Assembly: GCF_022344005.1 (NCBI RefSeq)
Contig: NZ_CP092190.1
Span: 1,116,001-1,180,000 of the forward strand
Length of the DNA stretch: 64,000 nucleotides
Direction of reading: 5' to 3'
Source: Deinococcus sp. KNUC1210
GTDB lineage: Bacteria > Deinococcota > Deinococci > Deinococcales > Deinococcaceae
How positions within the stretch are numbered: position 1 is the stretch's first letter; each line of letters opens with the position of its first letter. Shown here piece after piece: positions 1 through 8,900 of the stretch. The notes under the pieces were generated by a model. That model was not told where the DNA came from. It made no database searches and saw only the letters and a program-made list of their open reading frames with translations. Both the position numbers and the translations under genes were made by a program.

Positions 1-435
1 GCGCCACACGATCACAGCCGCGATCTCGATGGGATTGCCGCCCGCATCGTTGACCTTCAGCCGCTCGCTGTTGAAGTTGCGAATCCGCAGCGACAGGCGT
101 TTGCGGCTGGTCAGCGGATTCGTCCAGAAAAAGCCGTTGCGCCGTTCGGTACCCACATAGCGCCCGAACAGCGTGATGACCGACGCCTGATTGGGCTGCA
201 CCACAAAAAAGCCGATCAGATAGAAAAAGGCGATGGCCCCCAGCACCACGCCCAGCCCCGGCTGATTGCCCGCTGTCAGCAGCCACAGCGTTCCAACCAC
301 CAGCACCAGCCAGATGACGAGTGCTGGAACACCCGGCAACCCGAATGCACGCTGCTCGACACTGGCGATGCTGACCTGACGGGCGATACTGCCGGGCGTT
401 CCCGGCTCCTGCGGACGCGGATCGTTCTGAGTCAT
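1..435 (-). CDS. SPFH/band-7 domain protein, C-terminus cut by window edge
   Basis: Only the first 145 residues are present; the gene runs off the left edge. Two adjacent hydrophobic segments (about residues 36-55 and 61-80) form a membrane hairpin. [20 protein letters not shown] start of an SPFH (stomatin/prohibitin/flotillin) domain follows, continuing through a basic [20 protein letters not shown] stretch. SPFH proteins build membrane-bound oligomeric scaffolds, often linked to proteases or membrane stress; a particular role here cannot be inferred. The ATG at 435 is chosen because AGGAGG lies 7-8 bases upstream. The promoter side holds a TGATATCA palindrome (around 455-462) that could be a regulator site. 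Family assignment is firm; function is not. Confidence 0.85.
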   Translation of the reverse strand, partial: MTQNDPRPQEPGTPGSIARQVSIASVEQRAFGLPGVPALVIWLVLVVGTLWLLTAGNQPGLGVVLGAIAFFYLIGFFVVQPNQASVITLFGRYVGTERRNGFFWTNPLTSRKRLSLRIRNFNSERLKVNDAGGNPIEIAAVIVWR

Positions 436-540
436 ATCTTCCTCCTAGCAAAATGATATCAGATGTGCACATTGCACACTCTGAGGAGGTGCTTTATTCT
501 TCCGTTAGCTTCGCCCAGCGGCGGGCGGCAGCAGACAGGA

Positions 541-566
541 GCGGCTGACCACTCGGTGTCAGCCGC
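541..566 (-). terminator. Stem-loop after the osmoprotectant operon
   Basis: A perfect 9-bp inverted repeat (GCGGCTGAC / GTCAGCCGC, 541-549 and 558-566, loop 8) begins 17 bases beyond the stop codon of the last operon gene. It lacks a clear T-run on the minus strand, so it may end transcripts weakly or protect the 3' end. Confidence 0.5.
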
Positions 567-582
567 CCTCTTCCCTGCTCCG

Positions 583-1329
583 TCAGCGTCTCGGTGTCAT
601 CAGGCTCAGCAGACCATCCAGACTCAGGGCCAGCAGTGCGGCCAGAATCGCACCCAGAAAGACCAGACCGACATTGACCTGCGACAGCCCGTTGATGATC
701 GGTGCGCCCAGTCCACCCGCGCCCAGCGCCGCGCCGATGGTGGCGGTACTGACGTTGTAGACGGTGCTGGTGCGAATGCCTGCCCACAGCACCGGAAGGC
801 TCAGCGGCAGTTCGACGCGCATCAGGCGTTGCCGGGGACTCATCCCCATGCCGCGTGCCGCGTCGAGCACACCCTGATCGACTCCCAGCAGACCCGCCAC
901 CGCGTTGCTGACGACCGGCACCAGACCATACACGATCAGGCCGACCATGGTGGGGGCGGTACCGAAGCCCAGCACCGGTACCGCCAGCGCGAGCACGGCG
1001 ATGGTGGGCACCGTCTGACCCAGTCCGGTCAGCGCTTCCGCGAGCTGCATCAGGGCCAGTCTGCCCGGACGGGTCACGTAGATCGCCAGCGGTACGCCGA
1101 TCAGCAGCACGATGAGTTCTGCTCCCAGCACCAGTTCAAGGTGCGTCAGCGTGAGCTGCCACAGCGGCACATCGCTGGTGGGCGGCGTTCCTGCCGACAG
1201 CGGAGCCAGGATCTTCGGCAGGACCGGCGTGAAGAGACAGATCAGCAGCAGCACCGGCCAGACGAGCACGCCCCAGCGCCCGTCCAGGCGCCGCACGGTC
1301 GGAACCGCCGTGACGGCTGGCCCGGTCAT
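583..1329 (-). CDS. Glycine betaine/choline-type ABC transporter permease (short form)
   Basis: Inner-membrane permease of 248 residues, with about six hydrophobic segments and a binding-protein-dependent permease domain. The EAA-like loop DAARGMGMSPRQRLMRVELPL, which contacts the ATPase, is present at about residues 157-177. This is the OpuBB/OpuCB/OsmW layout used for glycine betaine, carnitine or choline import. The start overlaps the stop of the ATPase gene (ATGA, 1326-1329), so translation is probably coupled. It is the last gene of a four-gene operon with a second, longer permease (2368-3561), which suggests a heteromeric channel. The substrate cannot be narrowed further from sequence. 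Confidence 0.9.
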   Translation of the reverse strand: MTGPAVTAVPTVRRLDGRWGVLVWPVLLLICLFTPVLPKILAPLSAGTPPTSDVPLWQLTLTHLELVLGAELIVLLIGVPLAIYVTRPGRLALMQLAEALTGLGQTVPTIAVLALAVPVLGFGTAPTMVGLIVYGLVPVVSNAVAGLLGVDQGVLDAARGMGMSPRQRLMRVELPLSLPVLWAGIRTSTVYNVSTATIGAALGAGGLGAPIINGLSQVNVGLVFLGAILAALLALSLDGLLSLMTPRR

Positions 1330-2267
1330 GCGGGTTCCCGCGTGTGGCTGTTGAGGGCCAGGTCTTCAAATCCCACCACGCCCAGCAGTTTCTCACCGTC
1401 CCAGATGGCGGCGTGCTCGTTTCCGGCCCGCAGCATCAGCGCCAGTGCGGTGCGGGTGTTGGTGTCGCCCTCGATGCGCGGCAGCCCGGCAGCGTCGCCC
1501 GCCCGCGCAAACTCGCGCACCGGCACGCCCGCGAGCTGACGCAGGTTGGCATCGTCGCCCAGAAACTTCCGCACGAATTCGGAGGCCGGACGCTTCACCA
1601 GATCGTCGGGCGTGCCGAACTGCGCGAGCTGTCCGGTCTGCATCAGCGCCACGTAATCGCCCATTCGCAGCGCCTCGTCGATGTCGTGCGACACGATCAC
1701 CACTGTCTTCTTCAGCGCCTTCTGGATGTTCAGAAAGCGCTCCTGCACCTCGTCTCTGGCAAGCGGGTCGAGTGCGCCGAACGGCTCGTCCATCAGCAGC
1801 ACAGGCGGATCGGCGGCCAGAGCGCGGGCCACCCCCACCCGCTGCGCCTGCCCGCCCGACAGCTCGCCGGGGCGCTTGTCGCGGAAGCGGTTCGGCTCCA
1901 GGCCCACCAGCGACAGCAGTTCATCCACCCGCGCCAGCGTCTGCGCTCGGGGGCGGCCCAGCAGATCGGGCACCGTCGCCACGTTCTGCGCCACGCTCAG
2001 ATGAGGAAACAGTCCGATCTGCTGAATCACGTAGCCGATACCCCGGCGCAGCTCTTCGGGCTGCAGGCTGGACGTGTCTTTGCCGTTCAGGACGATGCGC
2101 CCGCCACTCGGCTCGATCAGCCGGTTGATCATGCGGAGCGTGGTGGTCTTGCCGCAGCCGGAAGGCCCCAGCAGCGCGGTGATCGCTCCGTCGGGAAAGG
2201 TGATGTTCAGGTCGCGGACCGCGTAGCTTTCGCCGTAGCGCTTTTCGAGATGTTCGAGGGTGATCAT
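1326..2267 (-). CDS. Glycine betaine/choline ABC transporter ATP-binding protein
   Basis: Cytoplasmic ATPase, 313 residues. Walker A GPSGCGKT (about 34-41), Q-loop QQIGLFPHLS, signature LSGGQAQRVGVARA, Walker B LLMDEPFGALDP and the switch histidine in VSHDIDEA are all intact. After about residue 250 comes a short tail resembling half a CBS domain, ending WDGEKLLGVVGFEDL; OpuCA/OsmV-type ATPases carry CBS domains here that can sense ionic strength, so this copy looks reduced. GGAGG lies 7 bases before the ATG at 2267. It energises the two permeases encoded on either side. QAT-family osmoprotectant importer assignment is strong. Confidence 0.92.
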   Translation of the reverse strand: MITLEHLEKRYGESYAVRDLNITFPDGAITALLGPSGCGKTTTLRMINRLIEPSGGRIVLNGKDTSSLQPEELRRGIGYVIQQIGLFPHLSVAQNVATVPDLLGRPRAQTLARVDELLSLVGLEPNRFRDKRPGELSGGQAQRVGVARALAADPPVLLMDEPFGALDPLARDEVQERFLNIQKALKKTVVIVSHDIDEALRMGDYVALMQTGQLAQFGTPDDLVKRPASEFVRKFLGDDANLRQLAGVPVREFARAGDAAGLPRIEGDTNTRTALALMLRAGNEHAAIWDGEKLLGVVGFEDLALNSHTREPA

Positions 2268-2367
2268 GTGGCCTCCGGGGGCGCGGCATGTGGGCTGTCG
2301 CCGCTGGTGAAGAGAACTACAGGGGAACTCGGCGTGCAGACGTCGGGCACACGCGGTCTACAGGCCT

Positions 2368-3561
2368 TCAGACCCGCCCCAGTCTGCGGCCCAGGACCAC
2401 TTCCAGCCACCTCAGCAGCGCATTGAGCGCCACCGCCAGCAGCACGGCAGGAATCACGCCCAGCAGGATCAGGTCGGCGGCACTGCTCTGGAGCCCCTTG
2501 AAGATGTACACGCCCAGCCCGCCCGCCCCGATCTGAGACGCGATGGCGGCCACGCCCATCAGCAGCACGGCGGCCTGCCGCACCCCCGTCAGCCACACGG
2601 GCAGCGCCAGCGGCAGCTGAACACGCCAGAAGCGCTGGGCGTCGGTCATGCCCATGCCGCGTGCGGCGTCGAGTGCGCCCTCCGAGACGCCGCGCAGGGC
2701 CACCACGCCGTTTTGCAGAATCGGCAACAGCGCGTACAGCGTCATGGCGGTCAGGGCCGGAGCCACACCGATTCCGCGAATTCCTAGATCGCGCAGCACC
2801 GGAAACGTGGTAGACAGCGCGGAAAACGGCGCGATCAGCAGGCCCAGCAGCGCCAGACTGGGAATCGTCTGGACGGCGCTGGCCAGATTCAGCACCGCGC
2901 CTGCCACACCGGGGTGGCGACTCGCCCACACGCTCAGCGGTCCTCCGAGAATCAGCGCCAGCAGCAGCGCCACGCCCACCAGCGTGATCTGCTGGATGAA
3001 CTCCTGAATCAGCCGCTCGCGCTCGGCCCGGCCCTCGACCACCACCGACCAGTGCGAGAAGTACCCGGTGACCGCCCAGAAGATCAGCGGCAGCAGCCAC
3101 GCCACGCTCAACCAGTTCCAGACGCGCCCGTTTACCGCGAGTTGCTGCCCCGCCAGCCGCACGCCGTACACCCCGATGCTCGCCCCAAGCAGCCACAGCC
3201 ACAGCCCGCTGCTGGCGCTGGCACGCGCAAACGGCAGCTGGTCCACCAGTGCGGCGCTCGTCTGGCTGCCCAGCCACCAGAACCCCGCCGCCATGAGCAG
3301 CGACCCTGCCAGCCACAGCAGGCGCGGAACAAAGCGGGCCGACAGCGGCAACAGCAGGGCCAGCACGAAGGCCAGCCCCAGTTGCAGCGCGGGCAGATGC
3401 ACGGGAACGCCGGGAGCCAGACGATTGGGCCGCAACACCACCCAGGGCAGCAGCAGCGAAGCCAGCAGCGGCAGCAGGGCCAGCAGGAAGACCGTCAGGA
3501 CATCGGATGAAAGAGAAACACGGCCTACACGCAGGCCAGATGCATTCGGGACAGGTTCCAT
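2368..3561 (-). CDS. Glycine betaine/choline-type ABC transporter permease (long form)
   Basis: Membrane protein of 397 residues. Roughly the first 190 hold several extra transmembrane helices; the last 200 form a standard permease domain with the coupling loop DAARGMGMTDAQRFWRVQLPL (about 295-315). It pairs with the short permease at 583-1329. The ATG at 3561 follows a GGAGG site. It lies 147 bases after the binding-protein gene and 100 bases before the ATPase gene, in the same direction. The N-terminal extension could be a fused accessory membrane domain; its role is unknown. Confidence 0.9.
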   Translation of the reverse strand: MEPVPNASGLRVGRVSLSSDVLTVFLLALLPLLASLLLPWVVLRPNRLAPGVPVHLPALQLGLAFVLALLLPLSARFVPRLLWLAGSLLMAAGFWWLGSQTSAALVDQLPFARASASSGLWLWLLGASIGVYGVRLAGQQLAVNGRVWNWLSVAWLLPLIFWAVTGYFSHWSVVVEGRAERERLIQEFIQQITLVGVALLLALILGGPLSVWASRHPGVAGAVLNLASAVQTIPSLALLGLLIAPFSALSTTFPVLRDLGIRGIGVAPALTAMTLYALLPILQNGVVALRGVSEGALDAARGMGMTDAQRFWRVQLPLALPVWLTGVRQAAVLLMGVAAIASQIGAGGLGVYIFKGLQSSAADLILLGVIPAVLLAVALNALLRWLEVVLGRRLGRV

Positions 3562-3662
3562 TCCGGCCTCCTTTTGTCTGTTTTGTCGGGTGGTTCTTTC
3601 GGTCGTGTCTGCCCGGGAAATGTCTGAACTTTCCGTACAGACCGCTGTCTTCTATAACAAAG

Positions 3663-3694
3663 GCAGCCCCGCGCTTTTCAGGGCGCGAAGGCTG
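3663..3694 (-). terminator. Intra-operon stem-loop between binding protein and permease genes
   Basis: GCAGCC...GCGC pairs with GCGC...GGCTGC around a TTTTCAG loop, just beyond the stop codon of the binding-protein gene (3709) on the minus strand. It probably acts as a partial terminator or 3' stabiliser giving more binding protein than permease. Confidence 0.45.
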
Positions 3695-3708
3695 CAAGGT
3701 TTCCAGGC

Positions 3709-4623
3709 TTACTTGATCAGGTTCTTGGACTTCAGGTAGGCGCGGGCCACATCCTGAGCGCTCTGACCTTCGAGCGCGATCTTGGCGTTCAGGCTCTGAA
3801 GCGTCTGAGAGTTCAGGGTGGCGAAGGTCTTGTTCAGCAGGTCGGCGATCTGCGGATTGGCCTTCAGCGTGTCGGTCCGGACGGTGGGCGCGGGCTGGTA
3901 TACCGGCTGGGCGTTCTTGCTGTCCTTCAGGATCACCAGTTTCAGCGCGGCGATGCTGCCGTCGGTGGCGTAGGCCATCGCCGCATTGACGCCGTTGGTG
4001 CCGGAAGCCGCTGCCTGCTGCGTCTGGGGCGGCGTGGCTCCGGCCAGCACCAGCTTCTGCGCGTCGGTAAGGGTAAAGCCGTAGGTGCTCTCGAACAGCT
4101 TGAAGGCGTCGTCGCGGTTGAAGAACTCAGGGCTGCCCGCGATCTTGAACGCGCCGCCCTTCTTCAGGTAGGCCGCCAGATCGACGTAACTGCTGATCTT
4201 GTTCTGGGTAGCGAAGGCCTGTGGCACAGCTACCGCCCAGGTGTTGTTGGCGTTGGCGGGCTTCAACCAGGTGATGCCATTCTTGGAATCGAGCTGACGC
4301 GCCAGACCGTAGATGGTGCCGGGGTTTTTGCTCTGCGCGGCCGTGATCTTGGCTGCCGGGAACAGATACACCGCGTTGCCGGTGTACTCGGCGTAGGCGT
4401 CGATTTCGCCCGCCATGATCGCCTTGCGGTTGACGCCGGTATCACCCAGACTCGCCTTGTCGGTCACTTCCAGACCTGCATTCCGCAGCGTCAGGATGAT
4501 CATCTGGCTCAGGAGCTGTGCTTCCGGATCGAGCTTGCCGCCCACCACAATGGGCTTGGCAGCGGCAGTCGCGGCGGAAACAGCAAGCAGCGCGGCGACG
4601 GTCAGATTCAGCATTCGTTTCAT
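3709..4623 (-). CDS. Glycine betaine/choline-binding periplasmic protein
   Basis: Secreted substrate-binding protein, 304 residues, OpuAC/OpuCC/OsmF class. Signal peptide MKRMLNLTVAALLAVSAATAAAK is followed by IVVGGKLDPEAQLLSQMI, and the family pattern AGEIDAYAEYTGNAVY is seen near residue 80. No lipobox cysteine is visible, so it is probably soluble in the periplasm rather than a lipoprotein. The ATG at 4623 is preferred over an in-frame ATG upstream (about 4638) because AGGAGA lies just before it and the signal peptide begins there. It is the first gene of the osmoprotectant operon, with a promoter candidate about 195 bases upstream. Confidence 0.92.
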   Translation of the reverse strand: MKRMLNLTVAALLAVSAATAAAKPIVVGGKLDPEAQLLSQMIILTLRNAGLEVTDKASLGDTGVNRKAIMAGEIDAYAEYTGNAVYLFPAAKITAAQSKNPGTIYGLARQLDSKNGITWLKPANANNTWAVAVPQAFATQNKISSYVDLAAYLKKGGAFKIAGSPEFFNRDDAFKLFESTYGFTLTDAQKLVLAGATPPQTQQAAASGTNGVNAAMAYATDGSIAALKLVILKDSKNAQPVYQPAPTVRTDTLKANPQIADLLNKTFATLNSQTLQSLNAKIALEGQSAQDVARAYLKSKNLIK

Positions 4624-4814
4624 GGGTTCTCCTGGCATGGCTCTCCGGTTCGGAGGAAAGAGCGGTGCAGCCGGATTGATCTGAACAGCAAGCAGAGGCG
4701 TACAGTTCTGCGTGCAGAACACTGCCCTACTTTACCCGATTTGTTCGCCTGAAATTTCAGAGTCTTCTCATCAAAGAGGGCGCTGACAGGCAATTCCGGA
4801 AGGCGCCACTTCAG

Positions 4815-4843
4815 AAGGTAGAGCAGTTGATAAAACTTGTCAA
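4815..4843 (-). promoter_or_regulatory. Sigma-A-type promoter candidate for the osmoprotectant operon, inside a dyad
   Basis: On the minus strand TTGACA (4838-4843), a 17-base spacer and TACCTT (4815-4820) point towards the binding-protein gene. The -35 lies in an imperfect palindrome, GTTGATAAA / CTTGTCAAC (about 4826-4844), that could be an operator. The leader would be about 190 bases. Confidence 0.5.
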
Positions 4844-4853
4844 CTAAAGGTCA

Positions 4854-4890
4854 GAAAAAAACCAGACCATCCCGCAGAGCAGGGGTCTGG
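4854..4890 (-). terminator. Rho-independent terminator of the HU gene
   Basis: CCAGACC (4862-4868) and GGTCTGG (4884-4890) form a 7-bp stem; reading the minus strand it is followed by seven T residues (4855-4861). It sits 15 bases past the HU stop codon. Confidence 0.85.
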
Positions 4891-4904
4891 CCGGAAGATC
4901 CGGT

Positions 4905-5279
4905 TTAGAGGCCGGTCTTCAGGGTGCTGGCGACCTTGAAGCGCACTTTCTTGCCAGCGGGAATGGTGATCTTCTCGCTGGTGCCGGGGCGCACGCCCTG
5001 ACGCGCAGCGGTCTTGGCAACGCTGAAGGTGCCGAGGCCGGGCAGACCCACGCTCTTGCCACCCTTGAGGGCTTCAACAACGACATCGAGCATCGAGGCA
5101 ACCGCTTCGCCGGCCTGCTTCTTGTTCAGGGTCGTCTTGTCGGCCACCATATCGATGATCTGGGTCTTGGCGATCTTCTCGCTCTTCTCGGCGGTCGCAG
5201 TCGCGGCCTTGGGAGCGGCTTTGGCGGCTTTGGCAGCAGGCTTGGGAGCAGCGGCGGCGGTTTTGGTGCTTTTTGCCAT
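4905..5279 (-). CDS. hup: Nucleoid protein HU with Lys/Ala-rich N-terminal extension
   Basis: DNA-binding histone-like protein, 124 residues. The HU fold starts at about residue 36 ([15 protein letters not shown]) and includes [21 protein letters not shown] and the DNA-arm segment ending [12 protein letters not shown]. Before it comes a roughly 33-residue tail of Lys, Ala and Pro, like histone H1; such an extension is known in Deinococcus radiodurans HU. The ATG at 5279 is set by GGAGG ten bases upstream and by the start of the Lys/Ala tail; an upstream in-frame ATG at 5342 would add unrelated sequence. It is monocistronic, with its own terminator and a 5' leader that can fold. Confidence 0.95.
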   Translation of the reverse strand: MAKSTKTAAAAPKPAAKAAKAAPKAATATAEKSEKIAKTQIIDMVADKTTLNKKQAGEAVASMLDVVVEALKGGKSVGLPGLGTFSVAKTAARQGVRPGTSEKITIPAGKKVRFKVASTLKTGL

Positions 5280-5302
5280 GTTGAATGTCCTCCAGCAGTG
5301 GA

Positions 5303-5334
5303 TTCGAGCTGAATTTTGGCTCGAAGGGATAGTA
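5303..5334 (-). promoter_or_regulatory. HU promoter -10 box and leader stem-loop
   Basis: TACTAT (5329-5334, minus strand) is a good -10 box about 50 bases before the start. The transcript would begin with TTCGAGC...GCTCGAA (7-bp stem, 5303-5309 with 5319-5325), upstream of the ribosome site. No convincing -35 was found. Confidence 0.4.
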
Positions 5335-5486
5335 ACACACAATTCAGCAGATGTGCCCGGGAAAACTCCGTCTAGGGGGGCGTTCGTCGGTTCAGCATGG
5401 CGTTCCTATGAGGACAATGGAGCCGCAAAAATCGGAAATTCCTGCGCTGGGACGACAAAAGTGCATTAGTTTTCAGTGAGTTTTTC

Positions 5487-6242
5487 CTAAAGAATTGATT
5501 TAGACAGGGCCGCCGTTTGCCGTGCTGGGCGCAGTTCGATCCGCCTGATACGGGCATTCAGGAGGTCATAGGTCAGGAGGGTGCCTTCGAGGGTCGTGGC
5601 GGCCCTCACAAAGTCTGGGCCAGCCAGCAGTTTCAGGGCTTCTGCCGCCATCAGCGAGCCGATCACCCCCAGCAGCGGCCCCAGCACCCCGATGGTGTCG
5701 CACGATTCTGCTCCCGCCGGATCGGGAAAGAGGCCGCGCAGCGTGCAGGTCGGCCCGAACACGCTCACCATCCCCTCCAGCCCGCCCGCTGCGCCCCATA
5801 CCCAGCGCTGCCCGGCGGCCACACAGGCATCGTTGATCAGATAGCGCGTCTCGAAGTTGTCGGTGCAGTCGATGGTCAGATCAGCGGTCTGGACGAGGGG
5901 AAGTGCATTTTCAGCTGTGAGGGCGGGCAGGGCCTGAACGCGCACATTCGGATTGACGAGCTGGGCGCGGGCGGCGGCGGCCTCTGCCTTCAGCCTGCCG
6001 ACATCGGCCGTGGTGTAGAGCGTCTGGCGGTGCAGGTTGCCCAGGCTCACGGTGTCGCCGTCTGCAATGGCGAGCGTGCCCACCCCCGCTCCTGCCAGCG
6101 CACTGATGACCGGACAGCCCAGCCCGCCTGCACCCACCACCAACACGCGGGCCGCTTTCAACCGCTCCTGTGCGCCGCTCTCGGCCCATTCAGGCACCAG
6201 CAGCGGGCGGGAATAGCGCCGCAGTTCGTCGCGGGTGAGCAT
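5487..6242 (-). CDS. E1-like sulfur-carrier adenylyltransferase (ThiF/MoeB/HesA family)
   Basis: A 251-residue enzyme that would adenylate the C-terminal glycine of a ubiquitin-like sulfur carrier (ThiS or MoaD) for thiamine or molybdopterin synthesis. Seen: nucleotide loop VVGAGGLGCPVISALAGAGVG (about 33-53), acidic DGDTVSLGNLHRQTLY, DCTDNFETRYLINDAC, and SCDTIGVLGPLLGVIGSLMA with a likely conserved cysteine. The paired CxxC zinc motifs of classical MoeB/ThiF are not evident. The ATG at 6242 is the first in frame with the conserved N-terminus (MLTRDELRRYSRPLLVPEW); no clear ribosome site. ThiF and MoeB cannot be separated from this sequence alone. Confidence 0.85.
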   Translation of the reverse strand: MLTRDELRRYSRPLLVPEWAESGAQERLKAARVLVVGAGGLGCPVISALAGAGVGTLAIADGDTVSLGNLHRQTLYTTADVGRLKAEAAAARAQLVNPNVRVQALPALTAENALPLVQTADLTIDCTDNFETRYLINDACVAAGQRWVWGAAGGLEGMVSVFGPTCTLRGLFPDPAGAESCDTIGVLGPLLGVIGSLMAAEALKLLAGPDFVRAATTLEGTLLTYDLLNARIRRIELRPARQTAALSKSIL

Positions 6243-6365
6243 TTCGGGGGAAGTGTGGACATGGCCGCAGTCTAGAGAGGTTGGTGGGCGTCTGCATCGG
6301 CCTTTCCACACCTTTTCGCGTATGGGGTCTTGTGTGCCTGTCCGGGCTGCCGGGTGCCGCTGCTC

Positions 6366-6371
6366 TATGCT
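6366..6371 (+). promoter_or_regulatory. -10 box TATGCT of the malic enzyme gene
   Basis: TATGCT ends nine bases before the ATG at 6381, so the mRNA would have almost no leader. There is no ribosome site between. Confidence 0.55.
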
Positions 6372-6380
6372 GACGGCACG

Positions 6381-8138
6381 ATGTCCAGGATTTCCCGCTA
6401 CTACGACGTGAGACGCGATGAAGACGACCACCGTTATCTAGAGGTCAATGTGACCGGCTTCTCGCTGCTGCACATTCCGCTGCTCAACAAATCCACCGGA
6501 TTTTCGCCCGAGGAGCGCAAGCTGCTGGGACTTCAGGGGCTGGTTCCGCCCCACCAGAGCACTCTGGAAGAGCAGAAGGAGCGCACCTATCGCCGCTACC
6601 TGATGCAGACCAGCAATCTGGAAAAACACGTGTATCTGAGGTCGCTGCAAGACCGCAACGAGGTGCTGTTCTACGCCATTCTGGAAGATCACCTCGAAGA
6701 GATGCTGCCGATTCTGTACACCCCGACGGTGGGCGAGGCGGTGCAGGCCTTCAGCGACCTGTACCGCTACCCACGCGGGCTGGTGGTCAGTACCGCCGAC
6801 ATCGAAACGCTCGATCAGTCGCTGGAAAACCTGCCGCTCGACGACGTGAGGATGATCGTGGCGACCGACAGCAGCGCGATTCTCGGGCTGGGCGATCAGG
6901 GCTTCGGCGGCATGGCGATCAGCATCGGCAAACTCAGCCTGTATACGGCGGCAGGCGGTGTCGGGCCAGACAAGACGCTGCCGGTCGAGCTGGACGTGGG
7001 CACCAACCGCCAGGACCTGCTCGACGATCCGCTGTATCTGGGCAAGCACCATCAGCGCCTGACCGGAGCCGAGTACGACGAGTTCCTCGACCGCTTCGTG
7101 GAGGGCGTGCAGGCCCGCTATCCGAAGGCGATCATCCAGTGGGAGGATTTCGCCAAGGGCGCGGCCTTCCGGGTTCTGGACCGCTTCCGCAGGGTGGTGC
7201 CGAGCTTCAACGACGACATTCAGGGCACCGGGGCAATGGCGCTGGCAGGCCTGATCAGCGCGTCGCGTCTGAAGGGCGAGACGCTGACCGAGCAGGTCTT
7301 CGTGGTGGTCGGGGCGGGTGCAGGCGGCATCGGGGTGGCGTCGGCCATCCGGCAGGGCCTGATCCGGGCGGGCCTGAGCTATCAGGACGCGGCGGCGCGG
7401 GTGTACGTGGTAGACCGCCAGGGGCTGCTGGTGCAGGGTCAGCCGGAACTGGAAGAGCATCAGCTCAGCTTTGCGCGGCATCCGGAAGACCTGAAGCGCT
7501 GGAGTTTCGAGGGGGCGGCCCCCACCCTGCTGGAAACGGTCCAGAATGCTCGCGCCACGGCGCTGCTGGGGCTGTCGGGGGTCAGCGGGCTGTTCTCTCA
7601 GGCGGTGGTCGAGGCGATGGCGCAGAACAGCGAGCGGGCCATCATCTTCCCGCTGTCCAACCCCACCAGCAACGTGGAAGCCCTGCCCGAAGAGATCGTG
7701 CGCTGGGCTGGCCCCGGCACCATCATGGCGTCGGGCAGCCCCTTCTCGGACGTGCCGCACCGCACTCCGGACGGCGTGGACGCGCTCGTTCCGGTGGGCC
7801 AGGGCAACAACGTGTTCATCTTTCCGGGGCTGGGCTTCGGAGCGATCATCAGCCGCGCCCGCGAAATCACCGACAACATGGTGATGGAAGCCGCGCAGAC
7901 GCTGGCCGACCACACCGACATTTCGAGTGGGCGCGTATACCCCAGCATTCAGGAGCTGCGCGAGGTGAGCATTCAGATCGCGGTGCGGGTGGCGCGGCAG
8001 GCGATTACCGAGGGCGTGGCCTCCGAGCGGCGGGTGCGCGTCATGAACGATCAGGAACTGATGGCCTTCGTGCGGCGGCGCTACTGGGTGCCGAAATATC
8101 TGCCGTACCGCCGCGCCAAGCAGGTCGAGGCGAGCTGA
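6381..8138 (+). CDS. NAD-dependent malic enzyme
   Basis: Oxidative decarboxylation of malate to pyruvate and CO2 with NAD(P); cytosolic, 585 residues, the normal length of the large bacterial/eukaryotic form. Seen: N-terminal domain with [13 protein letters not shown] and [13 protein letters not shown], the YTPTVGEA signature, [41 protein letters not shown] and the nucleotide loop [31 protein letters not shown] and ASGSPF near the C-terminus are also typical. The start at 6381 matches the leaderless promoter; an ORF extension to 6330 has no support. It stands alone, 42 bases before a 2H phosphoesterase gene that has its own promoter. NAD versus NADP preference is inferred from family only. 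Confidence 0.93.
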   Translation: MSRISRYYDVRRDEDDHRYLEVNVTGFSLLHIPLLNKSTGFSPEERKLLGLQGLVPPHQSTLEEQKERTYRRYLMQTSNLEKHVYLRSLQDRNEVLFYAILEDHLEEMLPILYTPTVGEAVQAFSDLYRYPRGLVVSTADIETLDQSLENLPLDDVRMIVATDSSAILGLGDQGFGGMAISIGKLSLYTAAGGVGPDKTLPVELDVGTNRQDLLDDPLYLGKHHQRLTGAEYDEFLDRFVEGVQARYPKAIIQWEDFAKGAAFRVLDRFRRVVPSFNDDIQGTGAMALAGLISASRLKGETLTEQVFVVVGAGAGGIGVASAIRQGLIRAGLSYQDAAARVYVVDRQGLLVQGQPELEEHQLSFARHPEDLKRWSFEGAAPTLLETVQNARATALLGLSGVSGLFSQAVVEAMAQNSERAIIFPLSNPTSNVEALPEEIVRWAGPGTIMASGSPFSDVPHRTPDGVDALVPVGQGNNVFIFPGLGFGAIISRAREITDNMVMEAAQTLADHTDISSGRVYPSIQELREVSIQIAVRVARQAITEGVASERRVRVMNDQELMAFVRRRYWVPKYLPYRRAKQVEAS

Positions 8139-8168
8139 CCGGACCAGACCTGCCCTGACCCTCCCCGC

Positions 8169-8174
8169 TACACT
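8169..8174 (+). promoter_or_regulatory. -10 box TACACT, leaderless GTG gene
   Basis: TACACT is followed by six bases and then GTG at 8181. Confidence 0.65.
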
Positions 8175-8180
8175 GCCAGC

Positions 8181-8900
8181 GTGAATACCCCAGACCCCCG
8201 CCAGGGCACCCGCTTCGCCGTGTATCTGTGCCCGGAGGCAGACAGCCCGTATTACCAGCTGGGCAGCACGCTGCTGGGCTACGACGTGCGGGCACAGCGG
8301 CAGACCGAGCTGCCCGCCTGGATAGACCCGGCGTGGCAGACCGCCGCTGCTCCGTATGGTCTGCACCTGACACTGGTCGAGGGCTTTTCCTGTGACGCTG
8401 CCGACCTGCCCGCCATCGAGGAAGAAGTGCGGGGTTGTATGGCCTGCCTGTCGCCGCACGCCGATCTGCACCTGAGCGGCGGACAGGTGGAAGCCTGGAA
8501 CGGCGGTGCGGTGCTGGCACACGTGTTTACGCCCTCGCCGCACCTGCTGATGCTGCACGCCTTTCTGCTGGCGCGACTGAGCCGCTTCGTGACGCACTCG
8601 CCGTTCGAGGACGAACTGGCAGAGCACCCGGAGCGCTATCAGACACCCTGGGAACAGGCGCGGATGCGGCTGCTGCGAACGCCGCGAGGGCTCGACAGTT
8701 TTCAGCCGCATTTCACGCTGGTCCAGCCGTACACCGGCCCCGACCCCGAGGGCCTGCGCTCCCGGCTTCAGGGGCTGGTGGCTGGGTACGGCGAGCAGCG
8801 CTACCACAGCGTGTCTCTGTTCGTGAAGCCCGGCGGCGAGGAGCGCTGGCAGCTCCGGGCCGAGATCGGCAGGGCGGCTGCTGCTACTTCGCCGTCTTGA
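8181..8900 (+). CDS. 2H phosphoesterase-like protein, DUF1045 type
   Basis: A 239-residue cytosolic protein with two HxTL motifs, HLTLVEGF (about residue 60) and HFTLVQPY (about 180), the paired catalytic histidines of the 2H phosphoesterase fold (LigT, CPDase and DUF1045 proteins). Such enzymes open cyclic phosphodiesters; DUF1045 members have been linked to phosphonate loci, but no phn genes are near. The GTG start at 8181 is fixed by TACACT six bases upstream. The last 17 bases overlap the convergent gene ending at 8884. A second, unrelated-looking 2H protein lies at 44059-44613. Substrate unknown. Confidence 0.7.
   Translation: MNTPDPRQGTRFAVYLCPEADSPYYQLGSTLLGYDVRAQRQTELPAWIDPAWQTAAAPYGLHLTLVEGFSCDAADLPAIEEEVRGCMACLSPHADLHLSGGQVEAWNGGAVLAHVFTPSPHLLMLHAFLLARLSRFVTHSPFEDELAEHPERYQTPWEQARMRLLRTPRGLDSFQPHFTLVQPYTGPDPEGLRSRLQGLVAGYGEQRYHSVSLFVKPGGEERWQLRAEIGRAAAATSPS

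Noticed and set aside
6438..8807. 789-residue minus-strand ORF opposite malic enzyme
   Set aside because: Shadow of a conserved gene; low-complexity His/Gln/Arg-rich translation.
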